A stretch of 64,000 bases of DNA from positions 48,818,088 to 48,882,087 of the forward strand of contig CM055098.1 in assembly GCA_029204225.1 (NCBI GenBank), given 5' to 3'. Made by a program: the position numbers and the translations under genes. Positions 1 to 11,176 of the stretch are shown in pieces. Position 1 is the stretch's first letter. Each line of letters begins with the position of its first letter. The notes under the pieces were generated by a model. It worked only from the letters and a program-made list of their open reading frames with translations, had not been told where the DNA came from and searched no databases. The stretch is from Diphasiastrum complanatum (taxonomy: Eukaryota > Streptophyta > Lycopodiopsida > Lycopodiales > Lycopodiaceae).

Positions 1-451
1 TGTTCCCCTGGTGCCTGACTTTGATCCGGTTCTCTTTGTGCTTGCGGCATCATGATTACCACATCGTCGAAGGCATAATTCTTGAAAGTCTCAGGCATTT
101 CGTGAACTGGCGCTCGTCGAGATTCCTCTTTCAACATATTGATCTTAGTCCGACTGGTCATTTTTTGGTTTTCTTTCACCTGTGTAGAAGATGACGTTGT
201 ATCTGAGTTCATCTTGATTGACTTCAAGGAATCCAACACTTTCTTTTTGCTCTTTTTTGTCATTTTGGTGGATTCGTCCTTGTTCTCTTTCATCAAAACT
301 GCCGTGACATTCGCCTCGTGGTTGCGAATATCGACATCCACTATAGCTATCGCCTCTTTGGGTAGATCACTCCAACAGATCACCTGGCTGTAGTGTTGCT
401 TCAACTGATTCTTCTTATTCGCAGGTATCTTGGGTGGATCGATCCTTGAGA
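1..451 (-). pseudogene. Unidentified open frame running off the left edge
   Basis: One minus-strand frame is open from about position 451 to the left edge, roughly 149 codons without a stop. It encodes a charged, Lys/Ser/Thr-rich segment that includes DLPKEAIAIVDVDIR, followed by a lysine-rich stretch and a Met/Gln-rich end. I recognise no family. The composition would suit a structural-protein or linker region of an LTR element, but this is a guess. The frame is cut at its upstream end by element B (target duplication ACTTT at 451-455 and 19314-19318). The other flank, 19319-19358, is also open in the minus direction, which fits a single interrupted target. The plus-strand frame at 139-393 is its shadow. 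Confidence 0.4.
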
Positions 452-456
452 CTTTT

Positions 457-1288
457 TGTGAAAAATGCAAAAATAAGCTTGGTAGAAGCCAAAAATCTTG
501 TATATAGATAAACACACATGTGTGGAGCCTGTTCCCACCTATGAAAATAGTGTACTTGTCATGTACCATAATCATATAGGTTGTACATATGATTTAATTC
601 AAGTTCTAGTGGCTAAAAAGGCCAAAAACTAGTTTTCTAGATATATGACACATGGCATCAATCTATTGATTGCATTAGCCAAATATTTTGGTTAGGTGTC
701 ATATCCCATGTGTAGAGGACAACTCACACGTGTGGAATAAGCTGAAGTAGGTGAATTTTGAATTCTAGAAGATTTCCAAGTAGATCTCCATATAGAAGGA
801 AAATGGACCAAAAGTGCTCAAAATAGAAGGTTTTATCCAAGTGTCAGTTTTGCATGATGAATCATCATATGACAAAGCACCTTCACACATGTGGGATCAG
901 AGGGATGATCAATACCAGGAGCTCCCACTTATTGTATATATAGAGCCACATTTGGCCATAATCATTGTGAGACACCAATCTTGGTTTTGAAAGCAATTTT
1001 GAGTGATTCTCTCCATTTGTCTACATTTGTTTTGATTGTTTTGAGGTTCTATCAATGTGTACTTGATTTTCAGGTTGGAGTCCGTACTCAGACAGTGTTT
1101 CACACGTGTGAAACCATAAATTACACTTACCTTCAATTAATGATTGTTCTTGTTAGGATTTTGTGTCTAGAATTGATCTAGATTGATCTTAATCTGAAGT
1201 AGATTGATAGATCAAGTAATCTGACAACTAATCCCTCTTGAGGATCAGATTAGGATCCACTCTTGGTCCTTTTTGTACTTTTTGCACA
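457..1288 (+). repeat. Element A 5' LTR
   Basis: Matches 4378-5211 along its length and starts TGTGAAAAATGC. A TATA-like TATATATA is at 935-942, placed as expected for an LTR promoter. The G-box palindrome CACACGTGTG occurs at 725-734 and 1101-1110. Confidence 0.9.
935..942 (+). promoter_or_regulatory. TATA-like box in the 5' LTR of A
   Basis: TATATATA followed by GAGCC lies in the middle of the LTR. The same site is kept in the 3' LTR at 4858-4865. This is the likely U3/R promoter; no transcript evidence is available here. Confidence 0.5.
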
Positions 1289-2876
1289 TGGCCAAGTACA
1301 AGAGGTTTTGTTGAAATTGATAGGGTTAATCCAAATCAAAGCCAAAATTAGCAGTTTTTTGGAAACTAGTCAAATTTTGGGTAGCAAGTTGGATTTGATA
1401 GATATTCTCAAAATTTTTGGACCAGAACTTTTTGTGGGCTGTAGGAACCCTTTTCACACGTGTGAGGCCGTACATCTCCGGTTTTGGCTGAGAAAATTCA
1501 AAAATTTGTAGAATTTGACTCACATACCCAATTTGAGTGATTTTTGGTGCAAAATCAAGCATTTTCTATAGTGAATCTAATCCCTTGATTAGTTTTTGGA
1601 TTAGATCAGCCAAAAAATTAAAATTGAAGCTTGAAATAGGTGCATTAATTGATATTCTTTGATATTTTGAGTGTATGTTGAAGTTAAGAGAGATTTTGCT
1701 AAAAATCATAGATTAAGGAGTGATATGCAAGGTGAGAGGATGAAATCCATTGTACCATCACTCTAGATTTGTTCAAGAGTGATAAGTTCAAGTTTAGAAG
1801 CATCAATTTGCTAGAAAGCATCTTTGGATCTGTCCTCCAAGTGAAACCTTTGAGAGTTTCTAGTGCATATAGAGCATCTATGCAAATCTTTTGTAGAGTT
1901 TGACATACATTGGCTTAAATTGAGTTCTAGAAAAGAGATTGAGATCCAAGTCACATTGTTCAACCCTACTCAATTTGTTTGAGTGATTGTAAGGTTTGAA
2001 AAGAGTCATTAAGGTGTCTATGGCAAATGTGTAGAGAGAGATCCAATTTTCTAAGAGTTCCTTTCTTTGTAGAGGGCAAGATCTAGAAGCTCATTTTGTG
2101 TTGTTATTGGTGGAGAATTTGTCTTCTCCTAGGTGATCAAATCTTTCTAAGTGGCATTAGCTCTTTGAAGCAAAATATCTTAGTGAGAAAAATCACAACT
2201 TTTGATTTTGAATTTCATTCCAAGTCTTAAAAGGTAGAGTAATTGGTGGAATCCAATAGGAGTGATTGAATTCAATTTGTTGAGCAAAAATTGACATAGT
2301 ATGTATGAAACTCAAATTAGTTCTATTCAACTTTCTTTGTGAGAGTGTGAGGGTCAATTTGTGATCCCATTGGATGTCTAGAATGAGGAGGAGTCCATAT
2401 TTGAGTATTCATGCATGGTTGAGATCTTTGTGAATCTCTAGTTGTTTAATTTTTAAGCTTTGTGAAAAATTGGTGGTATGGTTTGTTGTCAAATCAAATC
2501 AAATTCATTCTAAATCTCAAGTGTGAGATTATTTGGGTCAAGAGTGAGTCCAAAAGAAGTGATCAAGTTTGATTTTCATGTATTTGAAACAAAACCCATC
2601 TTTTGTTTAAGAATCTTAAGTGTTGAGAAAACTAGTCAAGTGAAAAGGAAAATCTAGGTGTCAAATCTTTTTCATATCCATTTCAACTTTCAAAAGAAAA
2701 AGTCATTGGTATTTGATGAGTCCAATAGGAGATTGGATCTGATTTCTTTAGTGATTTGATTCAAAGATTGTGTGCTTTTGTCTTAGTGATCAAAGCAAAG
2801 TTTCCAAGTGACTAGTCATTACTGTGAAGATTGATTCTTAGGTTTGTGAGCTAGACCTTTTGTAGATCCTTCTAGA
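1289..2876 (+). other. Untranslated leader of element A
   Basis: About 1.6 kb between the 5' LTR and the first coding trace. It holds only short frames and direct wording similarities such as repeated TTCAAATC/AAGTG motifs. One further G-box palindrome is at 1455-1464. No gene is supported. Confidence 0.5.
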
Positions 2877-4237
2877 TTGTTGAAGATGTTCAAATCTAGT
2901 CTCTTGAAAGTCACAAATTACATTTGTAGAATCATATCACAGGTTTTTATTCACATGGCATCAATAGGTGGCATTCTATTGAAGGAAAGAAAGGATCCTA
3001 AGTGCAACCTTTGTGGCAAGGGAGGATATATTTTCTCAAGATGCTACAAAAAGAAGACCAATCCATCCAAGGAGAACCAAAGCAAGGGGGCCGAGGTGAA
3101 GGATGGAGCTTCAAGTTCAAAATGCAAATACAAGAAGGACAAGTCCAAGGAAAGGTGAATGAGGCTTGGAGTCTCACAAGGACTTGCAAGATTTGTCTTC
3201 AAGAGTCCATCACAACACATGTTGAATCTTTTGAAATTTTTCATTTGGAAGTGCATTGTTTGGTTCAAGATGCAAAGATAGATGTCACTTTCATGAAAGT
3301 AACTTGGATTTATTTTATGTCCTTGGAAAGTATTTTGCTTGGAACTTTAGATAAGTTCAAACTTATTGTTATTATCCAAGAGAAATCAATCAAGAATAAG
3401 GAGCAATCACAAAATGAAAATAGTTTCATTTATGCTCTCATGTCAACTTATGAAGAACCACTTTGCTTTGAAGAGATTTTTGTATCTCAAAGGTGGATTA
3501 AGGCAATACTAGTTGAGTGTGATGCCTTAAAAGATAGCAAAATATGTTCTCCTTGTAAGCTTACAATAGTTATGAAGTCAAGGAAATGAAAATATCTTCA
3601 TAATGTAGGATCTTTTGGTTTCAATAAGATCATGAATGATGTGTTCATTCATAAAGATGAAAATTGTATGTTTTCAATCCTAAAGGCAAGTTGTAAACTT
3701 CTTATGAGAATAAGTGAAGCATCCAAAGTGGACACTTATATCCATAAGCAAGTAGTTAGCCTTATTGAGATGGAGATACCTTTTGATTTCAATATTGAAA
3801 AAATCATGCCAAGTTGTGGTGATTTTTGGACTTATGTTTCTAGCATAAGTAATCTTGATAATCATAGGAAGTGCATATTGAATGGTCATACTTGTTGTGA
3901 TCATTATGAGACATGGAGGTCTCGGATTTCCATCAAGAAGGAGCATCATGAAGAGGATCTTAAGGAGTCATCTCAAGGTTCAAGTGTGCCAAGGATTGAG
4001 GAGGAGAGACCTTCTCAAGTTGTGATTCCAGAAAGAAACTCAAGAAACATGGTTGAACCCATGTGGCTCACATTTCAAGGGAAAGAGGAGCATATCTCAT
4101 GTGAAGGAGCAAGCCTCAAGGTCAAGCATCTACATGAAAATTGGAAGGAATCAATTTTGGAGTTGCTAGGATGGTGCAAAGCTCTCAAGCTCATCAAAGA
4201 TGTCAACATCAAAGAAGCACTATCATGGATATGGTGA
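2877..4237 (+). pseudogene. Gag-like remnant of element A
   Basis: The stretch at 2877-3158 encodes a degenerate zinc knuckle (CNLCGKGGYIFSRCYKKK) followed by a Lys/Ser-rich tail, like the gag knuckle of element C in this window. Two longer frames follow (3002-3589 and 3632-4237) whose products I do not recognise; they are Glu/Lys/His-rich and could be untranslated. No enzymatic domain is visible. The region is broken, with several frame interruptions, and reads as a fossil. Confidence 0.45.
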
Positions 4238-4377
4238 TTTTAGATCAACATCAAGCTCATTGGATGATATTCACACCTTTTGAACCAGCAAAGACCAATT
4301 CAGCCCATGGAGTCAAGTTCAAGATCATCATGTTTTCCATCAAGCTAGATTTACCAAGCTAGATTTTTGAGGAGGAG

Positions 4378-5211
4378 TGTGAAAATTGCAAAAATAAGCT
4401 TGGTAGAGGCCAAAAATATTGTATATAGATAAACACACATGTGTGGAGCCTGTTCCCACATGTGAAACTAGTGTACTTGTCATGTACCATAATCATATAT
4501 GTTGTACATATGATTTAATTCAAGATCTAGTGGCTAAAATGGCCAAAAACTAGTTTTTTAGACATATGACACATAGCATCAATCTATTGATTGCATGAGC
4601 CAAATCCTTTGGTTAGGTGTCATATCCCACATGTGTAGAGGACAGCTCACACATGTGGAATAAGCTGAAGTAGGCAAATTTTGACTTCTAGAAGATTTCC
4701 AAGTAGATCTCCATATAAAAGGAAAATGGACCAAAAGTGCGCAAAATAGAAGGTTTTGTCCAAGTGTCAGTTTTTCATGATGAATTATCATATGACAAAG
4801 CACCTTCACACATGTGGGATCAGAGGGATGATCAGTACCACGAGCTCTCACTTATTGTATATATAGAGCCACATTTGGCCATAATCATTATGAAACACCA
4901 ATCTTGGTTTTGGAGGCAATTTTGTGTCAATCTCTCCATTTGTCTACATTTGTTTTGATTGTTTTGAGGTTCTATCAATGTGTACTTGATTTTCAGGTTG
5001 GAGTCCATACTCAAACAATGTTTCACACGTGTGAAACCATAAAGTACACTTACCTTCAATTAATGATTGTTCTTGTTAGGATTTTGTGTCTAGAATTGAT
5101 CTAGATTGATCTTAATCTGAAGTAGATTGATAGATCAAGTAATCTGACAACCAATCCCTCTTGAGGATCAGATTAGGATCCACTCTTGGTCCTTTTTGTA
5201 CTTTTTGCACA
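4378..5211 (+). repeat. Element A 3' LTR
   Basis: Starts TGTGAAAATTGC right after the purine tract at 4371-4377 and ends TTGCACA, followed by CTTTT. The TATA-like box is at 4858-4865 and CACACGTGTG at 5024-5033. It differs from the 5' LTR at roughly 5 percent of sites. Confidence 0.9.
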
Positions 5212-5215
5212 CTTT

Positions 5216-5945
5216 TGTGAAGATTATTAAAATATTATCTTCCTATCTCGAGTTTGGGGTCATGTCCATGGTGATTTCCACTAGAATTCATGTTGTACAT
5301 AAAAGAAGTGTGAATTGAGCACATATCCTTCTAGTGTAGCTCGGATTTGAGTTAGATAGGTTTAATTATGATGACATGCAGATGTTTAGATAGCATGCAA
5401 AGTTTTACTGTATGCATGCAAGCCACATGAAATCAGTGCATGCAACATGCAAAGTAGTTTCAGTGATCTATACACGTCTAGGCAGTTTTATGAGTTGACA
5501 TGCAGTACATGCAACATACATGCATGCAGTTACACATGTGGCTCTATGGTAGGTGAATTACTTCAGTTAAGTGGACTTTCCATGCAACTCCACTGTAGGA
5601 ATTCGAGTCTCTCTCATGTAGGAAAAGTTGGGCATGTTTTGCCACATTGTGAATATTGAGATTTTGGTGTTTTGGACTCATTCTCTCTCTACCCAAGTTT
5701 TCTATGCTTGATTTTCTCTCTCTACCCGAGAGCAGTCTCTTTTTCCCATATTGAACACTTAGAATTATTTCTGACATTCATTTCTCATAGTGAAGAGTTA
5801 GATTTTTTCATCAGATGGATGCCATTGTGCTCTTGCCTTAGATTTTTCAAGCATACTATTTTTGGATCAATCTTGTGCAATCACAACACCTCAGTAAGAT
5901 CCTGTAGGATGTGTGGTGAAGTTCACACGTGTTAAAAACTTCACA
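5216..5945 (+). repeat. Element B 5' LTR
   Basis: Pairs with 18605-19313. It contains a run of alternating GCATGC/ACATGC motifs around 5340-5530, a short CT-rich tract (5682-5730) and a CACACGTGTT box at 5924-5933 close to the LTR end. Confidence 0.88.
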
Positions 5946-5957
5946 TGGTATCAGAAC
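5946..5957 (+). other. Primer-binding site of element B
   Basis: TGGTATCAGAAC directly follows the LTR end CA. It differs by one base from the common initiator-Met primer site TGGTATCAGAGC. The untranslated leader then runs to the gag ATG at 6674 and carries another CACACGTGTG at 6132-6141. Confidence 0.8.
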
Positions 5958-6673
5958 TTCATGATTTGAAGAAGTGAGGGTGTATACATCAGATCATCAG
6001 TGTTTTTGCTTGCAAGAACTCGAATTTTGGAGAGGGATTCAAACTCGCTGAGAAACAAGCAATCTGTGGACCATAAGTGGATCAAATCAAGGCTGATCTG
6101 ATCCAGCGAAGCTTTGTACGGACAGAGAGCTCACACGTGTGAAATCAGCCCTCATTAATGAGTGCTACTTCTCAAGGAATGATCAAAATTTGATGTTCTA
6201 TAGCTTGTTGGATAGGTATTGAAGAGTAGAATGTGTTGCTCTTGTTTCTAAATCAATTTGATTTGTTTTTATAAGAGATTTAGGCAATCAGAGAGTTTGA
6301 GAGAGGACTCAACTCGTCTATGCCAAAGTGAGCACACATTTGTCTTTTTCACCATTTTCATCAATGAGGTCTTAGGCTTTTCATTTCACACATATTACTG
6401 TGTTTGAGTTGAAAGTAAGTTCTTAGAGAGTTTATCAGTACTTTGAAACTCGTGGGAGAGGTAGACTTCTTGCTTGCATGTGCTTCTTCTTTTGTGACTG
6501 AAGCAAGATCCAAATTCAAGATAGATTGATTTTCTATATTTAGAATTTGTTCTCACATCTATTGCTAGATTTCATAGGGTGGATCAACATCTATGTTAGA
6601 TCCTAGATTGAGATAGCAAGCAACATCCTTTCAACTCCATTTTCTATCATTACTAGAATTTCTCACCAAGAAG

Positions 6674-7358
6674 ATGTCTTCATCTGGTTCACATTTCTTA
6701 GAGCATAGTGAGAGATTAACATCTTCCAATTATGAAATGTGGAAGATCAAAATGGAATCATTATTGATTCTATAGGATGTAATGGATATTGTGAGTGGAG
6801 CTGAGAGAAGAACCTGCTGCACCTAATGAAGTTGCAGCATTCCACAAAAGAACTAGAATTTCCCTTCATTTTATAAAAATGAATGTTATGAATGAAGTGT
6901 TTAGAGAGATCTGTACATGCACCACTGCCAAGGAAGCTTGGGATACTCTAAAACAATCTATGAGATAAAAAATACTTCTAGATTGCTTACACTTAGAAAC
7001 CAAATATTTCTAAGTTATCAGAGAGTAGATGAGAGTGCTTCATCGTATGTCATGAGAGTTAAGGACCTTCATCAAGAGTTAGCTGGTATTAGTGATGCCC
7101 TTAAGAACACTGAACTTGTTCAAGTAGTCCTAAATGCACTTAGAGATGAGTATGACAATATTGTGCAAACTTATGCTGTCAGGGAGGATCTTCCATCCTT
7201 GGAGACACTGTAATGTGTTCTCATTGCTGAAGAAAGCAGACAAGAGAGCAAGATGTTGAGGATCAACAGACTTTCATTGAAAGATGTTGGAGATGACAAA
7301 GCACTCTTCATTAGAGACAAGTCAAGAGGCAAGGGCAAAGGACAACAACACTTCAAGA
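6674..7358 (+). pseudogene. Gag part of Copia element B
   Basis: Begins MSSSGSHFLEHSERLTSSNY and continues into the WKIKMESLL-type signature of plant Copia gag (UBN2/Retrotran_gag family). The segment at 6917-7213 carries the conserved region with FLSYQRVDESASSYVMRVKD and ends near VREDLPSLETL. Element T is inserted at its downstream end (duplication AGGAC at 7359-7363). The gag zinc-knuckle part resumes after T at 16111. Broken fossil. Confidence 0.75.
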
Positions 7359-7363
7359 AGGAC

Positions 7364-8581
7364 TGTCGTGGTATACCAATTGTATTTGGTATAGTTTTGT
7401 AGTATTTAATGTCGAATCCCCAAGAGAATAGCTTCTTTATGATATAATGTTGATATTGTTCTGACTTATTCGTATGATATAAAATGGAGAATTAGTCTGG
7501 TTGTCAAACAGACATTTGGGTTAAGTAACCAGTATTACTTAATGGATAAATGAATGTTTAAAATTGGAATATCAGTCTTCTCTTTCGAATCGAAAAATTG
7601 GCATTCTACAAGAGAATTGTTATCAGAGTAGTACGAATGTACTCCACTCTATCTGATTAAGGTGTCGGCAAGAATTCGGATTGATTTCGATGTATTCGTT
7701 CATCAGTGATCAAAGTTAATCTTATTCTTGGATTAACAAAAGTTAAACAGTAGTCCTCAACAACTAGTGTTCTCCTCAGAGTTAAATCTCTTGTATAATC
7801 TTCGAATATGTTAGAAACATATGTTCGGAGATATTCAGAATACAGATATCTTATCTCAATTCTTCAGACAGGGACTATCAATTCAGTTGTATACATACTT
7901 TTCTATCGATGACTGAGATAGACTTCTGATGATAAACGTTATTCGGGTATCGAACAAGTATTCGAGTGTCGAACAAATATTCAAATGAACGAATAAGTTA
8001 GTTTTAAGACAGTTCGTTAGAACACTTTTACGGATACACAGCATAGACTGTAATGTGCTTATGCAACTGTCTGACCAGAGATAGATTTATATAAGAAAGA
8101 TTGTTAGAGTACTTCAGAAGATCTCTCACAAGTACATAAACTTTTATCTCTCAGCGAATACATAAACTATATCTCCTGGTGAGTAAGACTGAATCGTGTC
8201 TTCTCTTTATCATCTTCAGAGCGAACAATCACGTCTTTATAAATTAGAGGCGTGTCGCTTTACTAAATAAGGTTAACCAATATATATCTGACACATATGT
8301 AGATTATACCGCAAAGATGTATCTAACCCTGAGTTTAGATTACTATAGTTAGAATTGTCGATTCGGATCGAGTCGTTTCATGTAAGTGTCTTTATTTAAG
8401 GGTTGTTGTAGATGTCGCTTCATTGCTGAGGACTTGTCCTTTATATGTGATATTTAGTATGTCGCGAAAAATATAGGCAGGTCCCTTCATTATAAATGTA
8501 TCCAGCTCTTGTCTTCTTATGTGAATATATATTGCTTCATTCGGATGTATATTCGTTGTTTAATAAATACACATCTTCACA
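7364..8581 (-). repeat. Element T 3' LTR (minus orientation)
   Basis: Same length as 14888-16105 and almost identical. In plus orientation it runs TGTCGTGG...CTTCACA. The polypurine tract of T abuts its right end at 8582. Confidence 0.93.
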
Positions 8582-8801
8582 TATCCCCCTCCTCAATTGT
8601 GAAACGTCCTCGTGAACAAACAGTATTCTTTTTGAGATTTGGTCGTTGATTAGAAAAGAATATATTCGGTTCGTTGATCAATTCGTCTTTAAAAGATATT
8701 TCTTCAGTAGGAACTTTATTCGAATTGATGGTTATTGCCTTCAAGTATTTGAAAACATCAGATACAACATCACATAGGTAAAGGATTTGGAAAAGAACTC
8801 T

Positions 8802-9974
8802 TTAGTCTTGATACATCTCGTCATATAATTGCTGAGCGAGGTCTAAATCCCTTTGACATTCGAGTAACAATAGTTTTTCTCGAGAACGAGAGTATCTGCC
8901 AATAGCAAGATTTCCGAATTCTTCTAAATGTATCGGAAGAAGAGTGCCATCAAATAATTCTTGTACTAATTTGACATCTTCCTCCGAATCGTTCCTTAAT
9001 CTGATCTCTCGAAAGAACCGTGCTGAATGCTGTAAATAATTACACTTAATATACAAATTTTGTTCAAAAAATAAGGTCTTTGCTGCAAATGTGCCGAACT
9101 GTCGATAAGAATATGTACAAAATAATTTATAAGCACGGGACTTCGTTCGATCCTGCAGACTGTGTTTGATTTCTGCAAAATATTCAGCAAAATTGCGCTC
9201 CCAGTCAATGTAGATCTCATATAGTTCAGGATACGCCATATTTATATTGATCAGCAAACCCGCATTGTCGAATGCTGCTATGTCCGCACGCTCCGTTGGT
9301 TTGTACAGTTCGAATTGACAGTGTCGTCTCCAAAATTGTCGTTTTCGATCGTCGACCTCCAAAAATTGTAGTTCTTTGATTCGAATATATTCTAAAGCAT
9401 ACATACAGGTTGATCCTATATACAATTCGACTGACCCGAATGGACAGACTTTAAACTTGCCCTGTAGGATTGCCCAGCATAAGCATCCTTTCTGCTCTAT
9501 GTCTAACTGGTCCCATAACCAGAGAAATTTGTCCTTTTCCCACTCAATTTTCCAATCGTCGAAGGCAATGCCTACTGTGCCTGGTAGCATCAAATAATCG
9601 ACATGCCATTGCAATTCGACGTTAAGGTGATGAGGCGTCCATTTCCAAAATTTCTTTGAAAAAACTTTGAAACGTTCAGCACATACCTTCGACTGATTTC
9701 TTTTTGTGCGCTTTGCCTTTGGTGGTACTTCTGTCGTTTCATGCGAATGAAGTGTAATCGCGAAGTTATGATCATCGAGCTGCTGCTTGAAAGTTGTTAC
9801 TTCTTTTTGCAGGTCTGATATTTGCACTAATGCCTGTGCATACTCCAAATGATCAGCAACTCCCGAACAAGCTATTACAGATTTAAGTTCGGTTGACAGC
9901 TGTTCGATTGTGTCCAGAGCCTTTGTATATTCGGTATGTGCATCTGGGCCGGTACAACCTCCGATTGCTGACAA
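8802..9974 (-). CDS. Unidentified 390-residue ORF of element T
   Basis: A long open minus-strand frame between the integrase part and the 3' LTR; it stays open upstream to about 10040, so the listed start is arbitrary and no good ATG was seen. The N-terminal third is rich in heptad-like Leu/Glu/Lys/Gln and probably coiled coil. A short basic stretch (PPKAKRTKRNQSK) follows, and then a Trp- and Tyr-rich globular part with many acidic residues. No signal peptide or clear membrane span is visible. By position it matches the extra or env-like ORF of Athila-type elements, but I see no recognisable similarity. It could equally be captured host sequence. Confidence 0.55.
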   Translation of the reverse strand: MSAIGGCTGPDAHTEYTKALDTIEQLSTELKSVIACSGVADHLEYAQALVQISDLQKEVTTFKQQLDDHNFAITLHSHETTEVPPKAKRTKRNQSKVCAERFKVFSKKFWKWTPHHLNVELQWHVDYLMLPGTVGIAFDDWKIEWEKDKFLWLWDQLDIEQKGCLCWAILQGKFKVCPFGSVELYIGSTCMYALEYIRIKELQFLEVDDRKRQFWRRHCQFELYKPTERADIAAFDNAGLLININMAYPELYEIYIDWERNFAEYFAEIKHSLQDRTKSRAYKLFCTYSYRQFGTFAAKTLFFEQNLYIKCNYLQHSARFFREIRLRNDSEEDVKLVQELFDGTLLPIHLEEFGNLAIGRYSRSREKLLLLECQRDLDLAQQLYDEMYQD

Positions 9975-9988
9975 CTCCTTCAGCTCTG

Positions 9989-10831
9989 CTAACTCCTCTT
10001 CGAGTAGAGCTTTGTCGTCTTCGAGTCGTTTCGTTTCGTTCCTTCAGCTTCCACATTCTTTGTCGCATAATCCGTTGCTACCAAGATATATCGACACTTG
10101 GTGTGTCGGGTTACTGGTTTGATTGGCCCGACAAAGTCGATCCCCCATTTTTCGAATGGTGCGAGCGGTAAAATTGGTGTCAATGGCCAATTCATTGCTT
10201 TAGTTGGTTTACCAGACCTTTGGCATGGATCACAAGATCGAATATAGATAGAGACATCTTTAAACATAGTAGGCCACCAATACTTGGCATTTAATATCTT
10301 TTTAACAGTGTTTTTGAGGGCAAAGTGACCTCCGGCATCTTCCGAATGTAAGGCTTGGATGACTCTCGAAATTTGTTCGGCTTCAAGACACCTTCTTAAT
10401 TGATTATCAGCACCAAGTTTATACATGATATTATTGATAATTGTATATGGTGCAACTTTGTATTGAAACACTGTTTTCTTCTCCAAGTCATATCCATCAG
10501 GATATATCTGATCTTTGAGATAATCAATAATATCAGAATAAAAAGAATTCGATGAAGATAACTCGAACAAATTTTCATCTGGGAAATCGTCATTCAATGG
10601 GTTTTCAATTTTTCCAGTGCTTATTCGTAAAAGGTAATCCGCATTGGTATGGTATTTCCCTTGGCGAAGTTCAACTGTATAAGTGAATTCTTGTAATAAC
10701 AGAACCCAGCGAGCTATTCGTCCTGATAAATCTGGTTTGTTTACTAGATATTTCAGAGCATAGTGATCCACATGGAAAATAAAAGCATACCCCAGCAAAT
10801 AATGCCGAAATTTCTTAACTGTAAATATCAT
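9989..10831 (-). pseudogene. RNase H end and integrase part of element T
   Basis: The frame starts in the RNase H C-terminal region (HYALKYLVNKPDLSGRIARW, then GKYHTNADYLLR). It continues into the integrase zinc-binding domain, where HSEDAGGHFALKNT and SCDPCQRSGKP supply the HHCC-type residues, with YWWPTMFKD between them. The start of the catalytic core follows, with WGIDFVGPI and ILVATDYATK. This is the normal Ty3 pol order. It is part of a broken pol region. Confidence 0.85.
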
Positions 10832-10930
10832 TCCAAGTGCTTCTCGTTCTGTCGCCGAATAATTCTTCTCCGAAGAACTGAGTTGTCGACTAGCATAATA
10901 TATTGGATAGTCTTTCTTCCGTTCGTCCTT

Positions 10931-11170
10931 CTAGCTTAGACATACACCAATAGCGAATGCTGACACATCCACATAACAATGAAATATAATTGACCAATTA
11001 GGTGGTCTTAAGATCGGTGCATTGATCAGTTTCTGTTTGAGATTTTCGAAAGCTTTTTGGTGTTCTTCTGTCCAAAGATACACCACTTCCTTCTTTAATA
11101 ATTGAGTAAGTGCTGCAGATATTGAGGCATGATTCTGGATAAACCTTCGATAATAACCGACATGTCCCAA
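10931..11170 (-). pseudogene. RT-RNase H connection of element T
   Basis: Encodes the Ty3 signature GHVGYYRRFIQNHASISAAL and then LWTEEHQKAFENLKQKL, the region joining RT to RNase H. It ends in the start of RNase H (FHCYVDVSAFAIG). It follows the RT part at 11177-11830 in the same direction. Confidence 0.85.
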
Positions 11171-11176
11171 AAAGGC

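Larger units (their letters stand above)
457..5211 (+). mobile_element. LTR element A, Copia-like and apparently non-autonomous
   Basis: The element has two LTRs of about 832 and 834 bp starting TGTG and ending CACA. A purine tract GGAGGAG (4371-4377) sits directly before the 3' LTR, and perfect CTTTT target duplications lie at 452-456 and 5212-5216. No initiator-Met primer site follows the 5' LTR; the next bases are TGGCCAAGTACA. I see no protease, integrase, RT or RNase H. The only coding trace is a gag-like zinc-knuckle region near 3000. LTR divergence is about 5 percent by eye, so insertion a few million years ago at commonly used plant rates (inference). It is inserted exactly at the left boundary of element B and so is younger than B. 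Assignment to Copia rests on the knuckle region and on LTR motifs shared with B, C and H. Confidence 0.85.

Noticed and set aside
1095-1115. GTGTTTCACACGTGTGAAACC in the LTR of A resembles bacterial parS (TGTTTCACGTGAAACA), and a ParB-like relic occurs at 39 kb.
   Set aside because: It is in a plant LTR, has an extra CA/TG inside the arms, and is explained by the G-box palindrome seen in several LTRs. There is no physical link to the ParB-like relic.
909-1136. Minus-strand 75-residue frame repeated almost unchanged at 4832-5059.
   Set aside because: Both lie in the two LTRs of element A, so the conservation comes from LTR duplication, not from coding constraint.
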